A stretch of DNA of 64,000 nucleotides from Drosophila pseudoobscura (Eukaryota > Arthropoda > Insecta > Diptera > Drosophilidae), in the NCBI RefSeq assembly GCF_009870125.1, contig NC_046680.1, forward strand, positions 1,674,001 through 1,738,000. The letters are read 5' to 3'. Each line of letters starts with the position of its first letter. The first letter of the stretch is position 1. Positions 55,277 through 64,000 of this stretch are shown in pieces. The notes beneath the pieces are model-generated. The model saw only the letters and a list, made by a program, of their open reading frames with translations. It made no database searches and was not told the origin of the DNA. The position numbers and the translations under genes are program-made.

Positions 55277-56466
55277 CTAGAGTCGCCTATTCCCGAGACT
55301 GCAGTCCGTGGCCGTGGCAAGTAGAACAACACCATTCCTGAGATCTTGGGCAATAAGGGCAGACGAGGTAGCCGCTGAAGTAGAGGGCTCAGTGGTATGC
55401 TCAGACGGCGTAGACTCAGACAGCGCAGACTGAGATGGAGTATACGGCGCTGATTTCACTTGGACTTCTTTATGGCGATTTCTGGGGGACAGCGCTTTAA
55501 ACTTCTGGCAGTGCTGGACCTCGTGAGCATCATCGTTGCACAGCGCGCAGCGTGCTACGGTTTGGTTCGTTGTAACCAATGTGGACCTAGAATTATTATG
55601 CTTTCTACTTCTGCCCACCTGATTGCTCAACGCATAGCTTGCCATAGAAAAGTCCATCGTCTCCAATGATTTGCATCGCTGCTCCAAGAACGAGGCCATA
55701 GATTCCCACGACGGAATTATGTTTGCGAATACCGGGTCGTTGAATCGTTCCTCCCACTTCTCTTAGCTCGCTGGATCCAGTTTTCGGAGAAGTTCCTGCA
55801 CGACGATGCATCCTGCGATCTGCTCAGTGGTGCCCAAACCCTGGAGCGCGCGCATATGTGAATTGAACTTGTCTGAAAGCTCCCGAAGCATGACCACTGA
55901 CCCAGGTTCCACAGCCTGGAGCGCCAAGATCTCATTGATGTGTGCCTGAAAGACCAATCGCCGATTATTGAATCTGTTTTGCAACAAATCTAATGCCACA
56001 GCATAATTGCCATCTGAGATTTCCAGTGACCGAACAGTCTGGCAAACATTGAATAAAAGTCCGTCCAGTTCGCATACCCGCCGATAAACGTCGGCAATTG
56101 TATAGGAGGCAGGGATGTTAATTGTCTACGGTGAGGTAGAAATTGCGAGCCAGCAAACTCAACCGTAGTGTTTCCTCCAGCCAAGGTAGAATGAAACGGC
56201 ATGCGGCCGCTACTCTTAGCCATTTCCCTCATAATCGCCGCCTTTGGTTCGATCCAATTCCTCAAGCTCGCCGTGAAACATCTCAACTTCTCGATTTGCT
56301 CTTGCTTTACCACGAGCATGTAGTAGTCACAGTCCAACGACTCATTCTGCCAGGCGGTAACTAACCTTTTCATTTTCTCGCATAATTCCGTTGACTTAAG
56401 CTTCAAAAAAGACACCCTGTTTTGCTCACTGGTCATTGGAATTTCGTTAGCAGCATTAATTTCCAT
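55277..56466 (-). pseudogene. gag: BEL-beta copy 2 gag
   Basis: Nearly identical to copy 1 gag, with the same ATG context, the same frameshift in the GGYANWTDFYSMF region and the same stop after LRKLDPAS. It differs by private changes, such as loss of the protease DSGS segment (joined after ATATDC) while keeping sequence further on that copy 1 has lost. Confidence 0.8.
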
Positions 56467-56833
56467 GGTAGCGGCAGCGTTAGCAGAAAGACCAACGTCT
56501 CTAGCGGGAAGATGATCGCAAAGAGTAACACGAGCAATAGACGACAAGAACCGAGCCCAGCAAGCGAACAGCTATGTACGAACTGTATATACAAAGGCGA
56601 CCGGTGTAAGAAACGTTTCTTGCGGGAAGATGACCGAAAAGAGAAGCGCAAGCCAACAGCTACGTGTACTACCGAATATGCAGGGGAGGCCGGTGCACAT
56701 ATATATGTATGGATAACTTATGTGGTCGATGACACTGGTTGAGATGGCAATTAGCTTAGATCTTTGAATGCTATATTAGTTTGTGATTGCACTGATGGAT
56801 TATTTATTGCACAATCACGTCGGGGTCACCAAA

Positions 56834-57051
56834 TGTTAAGCTAGAGCTAGAGCTAGAGCTGCTCGGGGACGCTGTTAAGCCGAGTACGAGAGATTGCGAC
56901 ATAAGGAGACGAAAGAATTCCGCTGCATGCGCATATGCGGTAGCAAATGATCTTTGCAGTGGGGGCATTAGAAACGACAACACCAAAATGCATTTCCTTT
57001 GGGCCGCACCACTGGCAATAATTAAAAATATTTAAGCTGCTTGACCCGACA
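56834..57051 (-). repeat. BEL-beta shared LTR, internally deleted to 218 bp
   Basis: Starts TGTCGGGTCAAGCAGC at 57051 on the minus strand and ends TTAACA at 56834. About 285 bp of the middle are replaced by three to four AGCTCT units. It would not carry the normal U3-R-U5 contents. Confidence 0.8.
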
Positions 57052-57834
57052 TACTCCCCCCGTTGGAAGCCTGACTTTCAACAGCATCTTTAAGGGGCAG
57101 CAGGCACAGCTTGTTGACGGCGCGCGTGGTGATTCCAGATGACGTCTTCAGCACAGCCATTCGGGAAACGCCATCTCGTCCAGGCAAAAACTCGACCACT
57201 CTCGCCAGTGGCCACTTCATGGGAGGAAGATTCTCATCCTTGACAAGAACCAAATCTGCGACTGCTGAACTAGGCTTCGCAGTGCGCCACTTTAAGCGCT
57301 GCTGCAGTGACGTTATGTACTCCTCCTTCCACCGGGACCAAAAGAGCTGCTGCAGGTACGAAACGCGCTGCCAGCCGTCCAGGCCATCGAAGTTTAGCTG
57401 CGTGACGTCAGGCTCAGCGAACGAAGCAGGAGGGCCACCATTCAAGAAATGAGCTGGAGTTAGAACATCAAGATCGGTAGGGCTCTCTGAAATTGAAACT
57501 TAGGGTCTTGAATTATTCACTGCCGTGATGTGGCACAACAGCGTCTGCAGCTCGTCAAATCCAAGAAGCGAGTTGCCTATCGCACGGTAGAAGTGGTACT
57601 TGGCCGTCTTCACTGCAGCCTCCCATATATCACCGAAATGAGGGGAGCGCGGAGGAATGAAATGCCCGTCTATAGCCTCGACCAAGCAAAAATCCAGCAG
57701 CGCCTTCTGATGGTCATCGCTGAGGACCAGGCGCTTTAAGTCCATCAGCTCATTCTTAGCGCCGACAAAATTGGTTGCGTTGTCTGACCAAATTTGCCGC
57801 AGCTTTCGTCTGGTACATATGAAGCGCTTTAGTC
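57052..57834 (-). pseudogene. pol: BEL-beta copy 2 integrase, C-terminal half
   Basis: Corresponds to 54005-54792 of copy 1: FVGAKNELMDLKRLVL, HFGDIWEAAVK, and a stop in place of a sense codon after NNSRP (near 57500), then GGPPASFAEPDV to the terminus. It is cut at 57834 by the LINE. Confidence 0.82.
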
Positions 57835-58365
57835 CTAAACTTCGTTCTCTTTCGTAGTGATCAGACGTGTTTTTGTTTTGCGCTCCGCATTTTTCCTTTT
57901 GTTTCGAATAAACAGCCGGAGTTTTCCTAATTAAATTCTAAATATACTTTCTAACCAGACAACAATCTGGAAACCTATTCTTTTACGCGAGTGCATGCCT
58001 TTTGATTTGTGTTAAAATATTATTTAACTTTTTATTTTTCGGCGTCGGCTTGTGTTGTGTTGTGTTGTTGCAGTGAGTGAGTATTGCATTGCAGTCCGCT
58101 CTCGTCTGGTAGCTTTTGTTGTCTTATCACTCTCTCGCTATCACCTCAACCTCAATAACTGTTCTTTCTCTCTCGCTCTTTCAACTTTCTGAGCAATAGC
58201 GCTCTCTATCTAGTAGCTCTCGCTATAACCGCTCTCCACTCTGCTCTCTTTTTTTCTTACCAATTCCGCTTTGAGCGTTGTCTGGCACATTGGTCTGATA
58301 CCAATTTGTTTTGGAAATTTTTAATTTTTTTGATTTTAATAAAATATTTGAATAATAAAAAAAAA
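57835..58365 (+). promoter_or_regulatory. CR1-like 5' UTR (internal promoter region)
   Basis: Non-coding, with CTCTCTCGCT-like runs around 58080-58250, similar in style to the family B 5' UTR at 15860-16350. LINEs of this kind use an internal promoter within the 5' UTR; none can be pinpointed here. Confidence 0.5.
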
Positions 58366-59379
58366 ATGGAATTCGCTGTGGTCTGCGCTAAAAAAACCTG
58401 CAAGAAGCAGATCACTCACGATCAGCCAAATGTCCCCTGCTGGCTCTGCGACAGCGTAGTCCACGCAAAATGCGCGGGATTTTCTGGCCTCGTGAGCGAT
58501 GCCATAGCCAAACGTAATGGCTTGCATTACAGTTGCGAGGCATGCCGTGCGGTGGAGAAAGACATGGTGGCTTTCATGAGGCAGACGCGGAGTGGCTTTA
58601 AGGAGCTGACCGTTGGTTTTAAAAACCAGTACGATCGGCTCCTAGCCATGGAGGCTCAGTTTAGCGGTTTAAAGCTGCTGAATGAGTCTCCGAGGCGCAA
58701 AAAGGTCACTCCGCGGGACCTGCAAGTGCCAACCGTCACTCAGCCGTCCGCCGCCGAAAAATTGACTCCGAACACTCCAAGTGTACAGCAGTTAATCTCG
58801 TTTGCCACTCCAAAGGCAACGAAAGCTGCTGGCGATGCAGATTCGGTAGCCGAATTCATCGCCTCGGAGAATGTGCAGCCAAGTACGTCTGCTGCGTCCG
58901 TGTCCGTGGTGTCCGCAAGTTCACTAGTTGTCCCGTCTATCCCGATCCCACCAGTAAATAGACGTTCCGGACCTCCGGATATTGCCACTACAGGTACTAG
59001 ACCTGCGGTGACTAAACCACTGGTGGGAGTCCCACCAAAACGACAAGTTTTTGTTTCACGGCTGGCCCCTGACCTCACATCTAATGATGTAACTGCTTTC
59101 ATTCAAAGCAAAATAAAAGCCGTGGGTTTAAAGGTGGAGAAATTTAACTTCTCTTATGCCAGGGAGATAGCGTCGTTTAAGATAAGCATCTCCCCAACTC
59201 AATTTGACACCATTTGCTCCACCAAATTTTGGCCGGAGCATTTGGTGGTGAAGGAGTTTAAGGCTAAGAAGAAGAATAGGCCCCCCATATCGCTTCCAAA
59301 TCTTTCCAGCGTGCCACCCTCAACCTCAACTTCCTCTTCCTCAACTTCCCGTCTTGCTCCAACCTTTGCAAAAAACTAA
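58366..59379 (+). CDS. CR1-like ORF1 protein (PHD-type finger plus RRM-like domain)
   Basis: 337 residues, intact. A PHD-type Cys4-His-Cys3 finger lies at residues about 6-65 (VCAKKTC; CWLCDSVVHAKC; CEAC), followed by a Ser/Pro/Thr-rich linker to about 220. An RRM-like fold follows (QVFVSRLAPDLTSNDVTAFI at about 225-245, then IASFKISIS), and then a basic, Ser-rich tail ending FAKN. The start was chosen at the ATG after the A-run because the finger begins there; the upstream frame is AT-rich UTR. It would bind LINE RNA. The last sense codons are part of an A_AAA_AAC heptamer directly before TAA. Confidence 0.9.
   Translation: MEFAVVCAKKTCKKQITHDQPNVPCWLCDSVVHAKCAGFSGLVSDAIAKRNGLHYSCEACRAVEKDMVAFMRQTRSGFKELTVGFKNQYDRLLAMEAQFSGLKLLNESPRRKKVTPRDLQVPTVTQPSAAEKLTPNTPSVQQLISFATPKATKAAGDADSVAEFIASENVQPSTSAASVSVVSASSLVVPSIPIPPVNRRSGPPDIATTGTRPAVTKPLVGVPPKRQVFVSRLAPDLTSNDVTAFIQSKIKAVGLKVEKFNFSYAREIASFKISISPTQFDTICSTKFWPEHLVVKEFKAKKKNRPPISLPNLSSVPPSTSTSSSSTSRLAPTFAKN
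59370..59376 (+). promoter_or_regulatory. Candidate -1 frameshift site A_AAA_AAC at the ORF1 stop of the CR1-like LINE
   Basis: ORF1 reads GCA AAA AAC TAA. The -1 frame from 59370 is AAA AAA CTA ACT and stays open into the endonuclease. Phase and sequence match the most efficient class of eukaryotic -1 slippery sites. Only a weak stem (GAGGCTT with AAGCTC, about 59411-59430) is seen downstream. Confidence 0.6.
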
Positions 59380-62207
59380 CTTCTCTTTTAGTAACCTATC
59401 AGAATGTAAGAGGCTTGCGTAGTAAGCTCAGCATTCTTTTCCGGGATAGTGTTGCATTTGCTTCCCACGTTATTGTGTTTACTGAAACCTGGTTAAAGCC
59501 GGACATTCTTAGTTCCGAGGTTTTGGCAGGTCGGTACACAACTTTTAGAAAGGACCGTTCGTCTCGACGTGCAGGAGGGGTTCTAATTGCAGTGGACTCT
59601 TACTTCACGTCAGAACACTTCACAGTCCAAGTTCAACAGGAACTGGAATTCCTGTGTGTAAAACTGATTCTTCCCGCTTTCGCTATATTCATTACTTGCT
59701 CGTATATCCCACCTTCTTCGGATACTTCAATTTATGAGCAGCACTTGTCCGCTTTAACCGCTGTTGCTTCCTCGCTATCTGATAAAGATCGTATGATAGT
59801 TCTTGGTGACTTCAACTTGCCAGGAACTGTTTGGTCTTCGGTAAACGAGTCTAGTATCCTAGTGCCCATGTCACGACATGACTTTGTTGACGGCTTGCTT
59901 GACCTGTCCTTGTCTCAAGTCAATCATGTGAAAAATTCCTTGGGTCGATTGCTTGATCTATGCTTTGTATCGGATCCGACCATAGTGTTGTTAACCCGAG
60001 CCCTTCCGCTCACTATACCTGAAGACGCCTACCACCCTACTTTCGAGGTGTCGCTAGACATAGGACCAACTGTATTGGATCGGTCGAGTAGACTACCTGA
60101 ACGTGTCCGCTGCTTTCGTAAAGCCGAGTTTGCGAAGCTTAATAACCTAATTAGGGATTTTGATTGGTCCGCTTTGTACTTGTGCACTGATGTCACAAAA
60201 GCCACAAACATTTTTTACAATGCTCTTGGCACATTTTTTGATTCTTGTGTCCCGCTTTCTTGTCCGATTAGATCTGGAAAACCCCCTTGGTTTACCAAAG
60301 AGTTATCCAGTCTAAAAAACTTAAAATCAAGACTTTATAAAAAATTTCAAGAAGTGGGTTCTCCTACTTCTCACTCTCGTTATGTAATAGCTCGGTCAAA
60401 CTTTTCAGTTCTTAATGCTCAATGCTATAAGAACTACCTATCTCGTTGCAGGATACGTTTTTCTCAGGACCCTAAACAGTTTTACTGCTTCGTAAACAGT
60501 AAGCGTAGAACGTCCGCACACCCATCCTCGCTATCATTTTGTAATACGTCGGCAAATAATGATCAGGCAATTGCCGATCTTTTCGCCCAGTTTTTCCAAA
60601 CTACGTATTCTGAGGAACGCTACTCTGGTCAACCGTACCCATACGGATTACCGAGGTCGAACGGCATTTTCAGTCCCTTGTTAAATGAGTATTCCCTACT
60701 TCAAGATCTTCGACTAGTTAAGCCGGTGTTTTCACCGGGTCCAGACGGGGTTCCAGGTTGTGTACTCAGGTACTGCGCCGAGGCTCTGTGTGGACCATTG
60801 CTTAAACTATTCACCATGTCCATTGATTCATCTTGCTTCCCCCCAATCTGGAAGGAATCGTTTATAATTCCTCTCCATAAAAAAGGTAGTAAGTCTGATG
60901 TAAAAAATTATAGAGGTATAGCAAAGTTATCCGCTATTCCCAAATTGTTTGAGAAGGTTTTAACTCCGCACTTGCAACATCTCTGCAAGTCACTTATATC
61001 TCCAACTCAGCATGGATTTATAAGGCGGCGATCAACCACCACGAACTTGTTAGAGTTTACCTCTTTCATTATTAAAGGCTTTCAAGGTAACTTACAGACG
61101 GATGTTATTTACACCGACTTTAGTAAAGCATTCGACTCTGTAAACCATTCCCTTTTAGCACATAAACTTGACCTTTTAGGGTTTCCGCCCAACCTCCTGA
61201 GATGGATTTCTAGCTATCTTTGTTCTAGGTCTCAAAGAGTCCTCTTCAAAAACTCCCTCTCTTTACCAGTAAAGGTTTCTTCGGGAGTACCACAGGGCAG
61301 CCATCTAGGCCCCTTACTCTTCACACTCCTTATTAATGACTTGCCTTCAGTAATAACATACTCTCGAGTACTTATGTATGCGGATGATGTTAAACTCTGT
61401 GTCCAGTACAAGGACATTTCATTTCATTCTCGCTTGCAATCCGATCTCAATAGCTTTCAGTCATGGTGTTGTGCAAACTTGTTACACCTTAATGCCTCGA
61501 AATGCAAAGTTATGACATTTCATCGTTCTAACCCTTTGTTGGCTCCCTACACCCTATTTGGGGGTTCTCTTGAGAGAATTACCCTGGTGGATGATCTGGG
61601 TGTTATGTTAGATCCCAAGTTAAAGTTTTCCGAACACATTTCTACCATGGTAAATAAGGCCATGGGCGTGCTTGGGTTTATAAAGAGGTGGTCAAAGGAA
61701 TTTGACGACCCCTATATAACAAAGACTCTCTATACCTCGCTTGTTCGTCCGATCTTAGAATACGGCTCCTGTGTATGGTGCCCTCAGTACAAAGTACACC
61801 AGGACCGTATAGAAACAGTACAGAAAAACTATTTACTCTTTGCTCTGCGGGGCCTTAACTGGGATGCGGGTGTAAGACTCCCATCTTACTCTAGTAGACT
61901 ATTATTAGTAAACCTCCCATCCTTAGTTAACCGTAGAAAAATGCTTGGTGTGATATTTATGCACAACTTGATCAGGGGTGACATAGACAGCCCTGATCTG
62001 TTGAGCCGCATAAACTTCACGATTCCTATTAGACTGACTAGAAACTTTATACCGTTGTTCCTTCCACTTTGTAGATCGAATTATTCCTTGCATGAACCGT
62101 TTAGGGTCTTATGCTCGGACTATAATTCCCTCTACCATATTATATCCTCCACTAATTCTCTTCCTCTTATTAAATTACTAATCCTTACACACCTTTCTAG
62201 TAATTAG
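59377..62207 (+). CDS. CR1-like ORF2 protein (endonuclease and reverse transcriptase)
   Basis: Open from the ORF1 end to 62207, about 940 codons. The APE-type endonuclease starts at YQNVRGLRSKLS with FTETW, LGDFN and the usual blocks. RT has KGSKSDVKNYRGIAKLSA, YTDFSKAFDSVNH, SGVPQGSHLGPLLF and the catalytic YADDVK at 61377-61391. The thumb and the C-terminal domain (RMLGVIFMHNLIRGDID) follow. The frame is unbroken. No ATG occurs in this frame before the Met of DRMIVLGDFN near 59790, which is inside the endonuclease, so translation must begin by frameshift, by readthrough-type reinitiation or at a non-AUG codon. Confidence 0.9.
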
Positions 62208-62505
62208 TAATTGTAGTGGTATTTGTATTTTGTATTTTATTGCATGCTTAATTTCTTAATAAGTTTAGTGCTAATTTTCCTCGAAGGTTAGTCTAATACC
62301 TATCTTTCTTGCATGCTCGCGTTTGGTTCGGCTACGCACCGCGCGTCATGCGGCAGCGCCCCTCTGTCGGTTGGGCGGGAGGAGGGCTGCGTTTTGCCTG
62401 GGATCCGCGCGTAACAGCCTTCTGCTGGTGTCACACGGGCCACTTGACGGTGCAGTAATTGCATCGCCTCTTGTTAGATGCAGTCATTGCATGTCAACGT
62501 CCAAT
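62208..62505 (+). other. CR1-like 3' UTR module with terminal hairpin
   Basis: An AT-rich 60 bp is followed by a GC-rich block and a hairpin of TGCATC (62460-62465) with GATGCA (62477-62482) around an 11-nt loop, ending GTCAACGTCCAA. The module recurs at 63186-63482, 6625-6882, 6356-6404 (inverted) and 42690-42797. In the 6.8-kb and 6.4-kb copies the stem is CTGCATC/GATGCAG. Confidence 0.8.
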
Positions 62506-63482
62506 ATAACCCTTTGTTGGCTCCCTACACCCTATTTGGGGGTTCTCTTGAGAGAATTACCCTGGTGGATGATCTGGGTGTTATGTTAGATCCCAAGTTA
62601 AAGTTTTCCGAACACATTTCTACCATGGTAAATAAGGCCATGGGCGTGCTTGGGTTTATAAAGAGGTGGTCAAAGGAATTTGACGACCCCTATATAACAA
62701 AGACTCTCTATACCTCGCTTGTTCGTCCGATCTTAGAATACGGCTCCTGTGTATGGTGCCCTCAGTACAAAGTACACCAAGACCGTATAGAATCAGTACA
62801 GAAAAACTTTTTACTCTTTGCTCTGCGGGGCCTTAACTGGGATGCGGGTGTAAGACTCCCATCTTACTCTAGTAGACTATTATTAGTAAACCTCCCATCC
62901 TTAGTTAACCGTAGAAAAATGCTTGGTGTGATATTTATGCACAACTTGATCAGGGGTGACATAGACAGCCCTGATCTGTTGAGCCGCATAAACTTCACGA
63001 TTCCTATTAGACTGACTAGAAACTTTATACCGTTGTTCCTTCCACTTTGTAGATCGAATTATTCCTTGCATGAACCGTTTAGGGTCTTATGCTCGGACTA
63101 TAATTCCCTCTACCATATTATATCCTCCACTAATTCTCTTCCTCTTATTAAATTACTAATCCTTACACACCTTTCTAGTAATTAGTAATTGTAGTGGTAT
63201 TCGTATTTTGTATTTTATTGCATGCTTAATTTCTTAATAAGTTTAGTGCTAATTTTCCTCGAAGGTTAGTCTAATATCTATCTTTCTTGCATGCTCGCGT
63301 TTGGTTCGGCTACGCACCGCGCGTCATGCGGCAGCGCCCCTCGGTCGGTTGGGCGGGAGGAGGGCTGCGTTTTGCCTGGGATCCGCGCGTAACAGCCTTC
63401 TGCTGGTGTCACACGGGCCACTTGACGGTGCAGTAATTGCATCGCCTCTTGTTAGATGCAGTCATTGCATGTCAACGTCCAA
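62506..63482 (+). repeat. Tandem second copy of the CR1-like 3' end
   Basis: Repeats 61530-62505 (thumb and C-terminus of ORF2, then 3' UTR) head to tail with only a handful of differences. The 235-codon frame at 62478-63185 is therefore a fragment and not a gene. The junction joins GTCCAAT-A to TAACCCTTTG of ORF2. Confidence 0.9.
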
Positions 63483-64000
63483 TAGAAAAGCAACTGTGGA
63501 TAAGTCCTTTAAAAGCTCCAGATGAACAGCCTTGGTAGCGAAACAAATGAAGACGCAGACGTAGCACTTGATTGGAGCCTTGTTGCGTGCCTCCGGTTTG
63601 TAGAAAAACGGCCCACAGAAGATCACGCCTGTGATCTCAAAGGCATGAGATCCATCCAGCCGCTCCTTTGGAAGATCCTCCATAATATGCAAAGCAAATA
63701 TCAAAAGCATCTTACGCACTTGTTTACTGCCTTGTTTACCGTCTTCCTCCCCCCAATGAAAATGGGAGATTATTGCAAGAGTCAGTGGATGACTGCTGGG
63801 CAAGATGATTGGATGACCGCCATCAAAATCCAACGAAGAGTTTTCCAGTCGACCATCTACCCTGAGAAGTCCAAACTGATCCATGAATGGCGATAACGAT
63901 GCGATTGAGCTCGATGAGGAGACTGCTCCCCTTGCCCGCAGTGACTTCATGTCCTCCCATAGCTGAGTACGCTGGACTAGTCGTAGCAATACCTGGGTTC
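63483..64000 (-). pseudogene. pol: BEL-beta copy 2 integrase, N-terminal half (runs off the window)
   Basis: Minus-strand reading equals 53480-54003 of copy 1: LLRLVQRTQLWEDMKSLRAR, the HHCC-like region (HPLTLAIISHFHWGEEDG), then ITGVIFCGPFFY with the same Ile at the first catalytic Asp position, and ELLKDLSTVAFL up to the LINE junction. It continues beyond 64000. Confidence 0.85.

Larger units (their letters stand above)
55037..57834 (-). mobile_element. BEL-beta copy 2, inverted: pol end, LTR, gag
   Basis: Read on the minus strand from right to left: integrase C-terminal half (57834-57052), one LTR (57051-56834), tRNA-Trp primer site, gag and part of protease (56466 to 55277), and the post-protease block ending at about 55037. 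A single LTR thus lies between a pol end and a gag start, the arrangement of tandem elements sharing an LTR. Its integrase N-terminal part continues at 63483-64000, beyond the inserted CR1-like LINE. Confidence 0.85.
57835..63482 (+). mobile_element. CR1-like LINE family A, near full length with a tandem 3' repeat
   Basis: 530-bp 5' UTR rich in CTCTC, ORF1 (58366-59379), ORF2 in the -1 frame to 62207, and a 3' UTR to 62505. A second 977-bp copy of the last part of ORF2 plus the 3' UTR follows (62506-63482). It ends GTCAACGTCCAA with no poly-A. It is inserted in BEL-beta copy 2 integrase: flanks TTTAGTCC and TAGAAAAG match 54003-54020 of copy 1, with three target bases lost and no duplication. 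Both main frames are open, so this may be a recently active copy. Confidence 0.92.

Noticed and set aside
62478..63185. 235-codon frame after the CR1-like LINE taken as a separate gene
   Set aside because: It is the duplicated C-terminal end of ORF2 in the tandem 3' copy and starts mid-domain.

Overview
The window is insect DNA, almost certainly from a Drosophila species. It has short introns with GT..AG borders, a 70-codon RpL38 gene, a DOMON/copper monooxygenase gene, and transposon families typical of Drosophila: BEL/Pao, Osvaldo/Ulysses-like gypsy, Jockey, LOA, CR1-like, R1, Bari-like Tc1 and Transib. Only two ordinary host genes are visible, about 43 kb apart. Nearly everything else is transposable element, much of it nested or broken. 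That density fits pericentromeric heterochromatin; RpL38 is known to be heterochromatic in D. melanogaster. The chromosome assignment is inference.

Layout. 0.56-3.34 kb (-): an intact eight-exon MOXD1/dopamine-beta-hydroxylase family gene. 3.7-9.4 kb: a short DNA transposon (element H), a repeat (X), a Jockey-type LINE broken by an inversion, a LOA-type fragment and a BEL integrase remnant. 9.4-14.3 kb (-): a long decayed LOA-type LINE with ORF1, endonuclease, RT and RNase H. 15.5-23.7 kb: fragments of two CR1-like families and of several BEL elements in both orientations. 23.9-35.9 kb (+): a young gypsy element with 2.88-kb LTRs, a 4-bp target duplication and gag-pol. Each LTR contains a 5'-truncated R1-type LINE fragment. 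36.0-40.9 kb: a Transib transposon with a BEL element nested in it. That BEL element has lost RT, RNase H and most of integrase and has a coiled-coil coding segment in their place. 41.2-46.4 kb: a decayed Jockey-type LINE holding a CR1-like fragment, a 620-bp imperfect palindrome and a Bari-like transposon. 46.9-47.3 kb (-): RpL38. 47.9-49.3 kb: second copies of H and X, inverted relative to the first. 50.35-64 kb: two BEL copies in opposite orientation, the second split by a 5.6-kb CR1-like LINE that is nearly full length.

Points of most interest. The large CR1-like LINE has an A_AAA_AAC heptamer directly before the ORF1 stop, and ORF2 is open in the -1 frame with no ATG before its endonuclease domain, so ORF2 may depend on -1 frameshifting. 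The gypsy element carries an R1 LINE fragment in both LTRs, so it passed through at least one retrotransposition cycle with it, and has a G_GGA_AAC heptamer in the gag-pol overlap. The BEL copies repeatedly lack RT, and two of them share the same disabling gag lesions and the same missing integrase Asp. This points to amplification of already defective elements. All assignments come from reading motifs and repeats by eye; no database search was possible.
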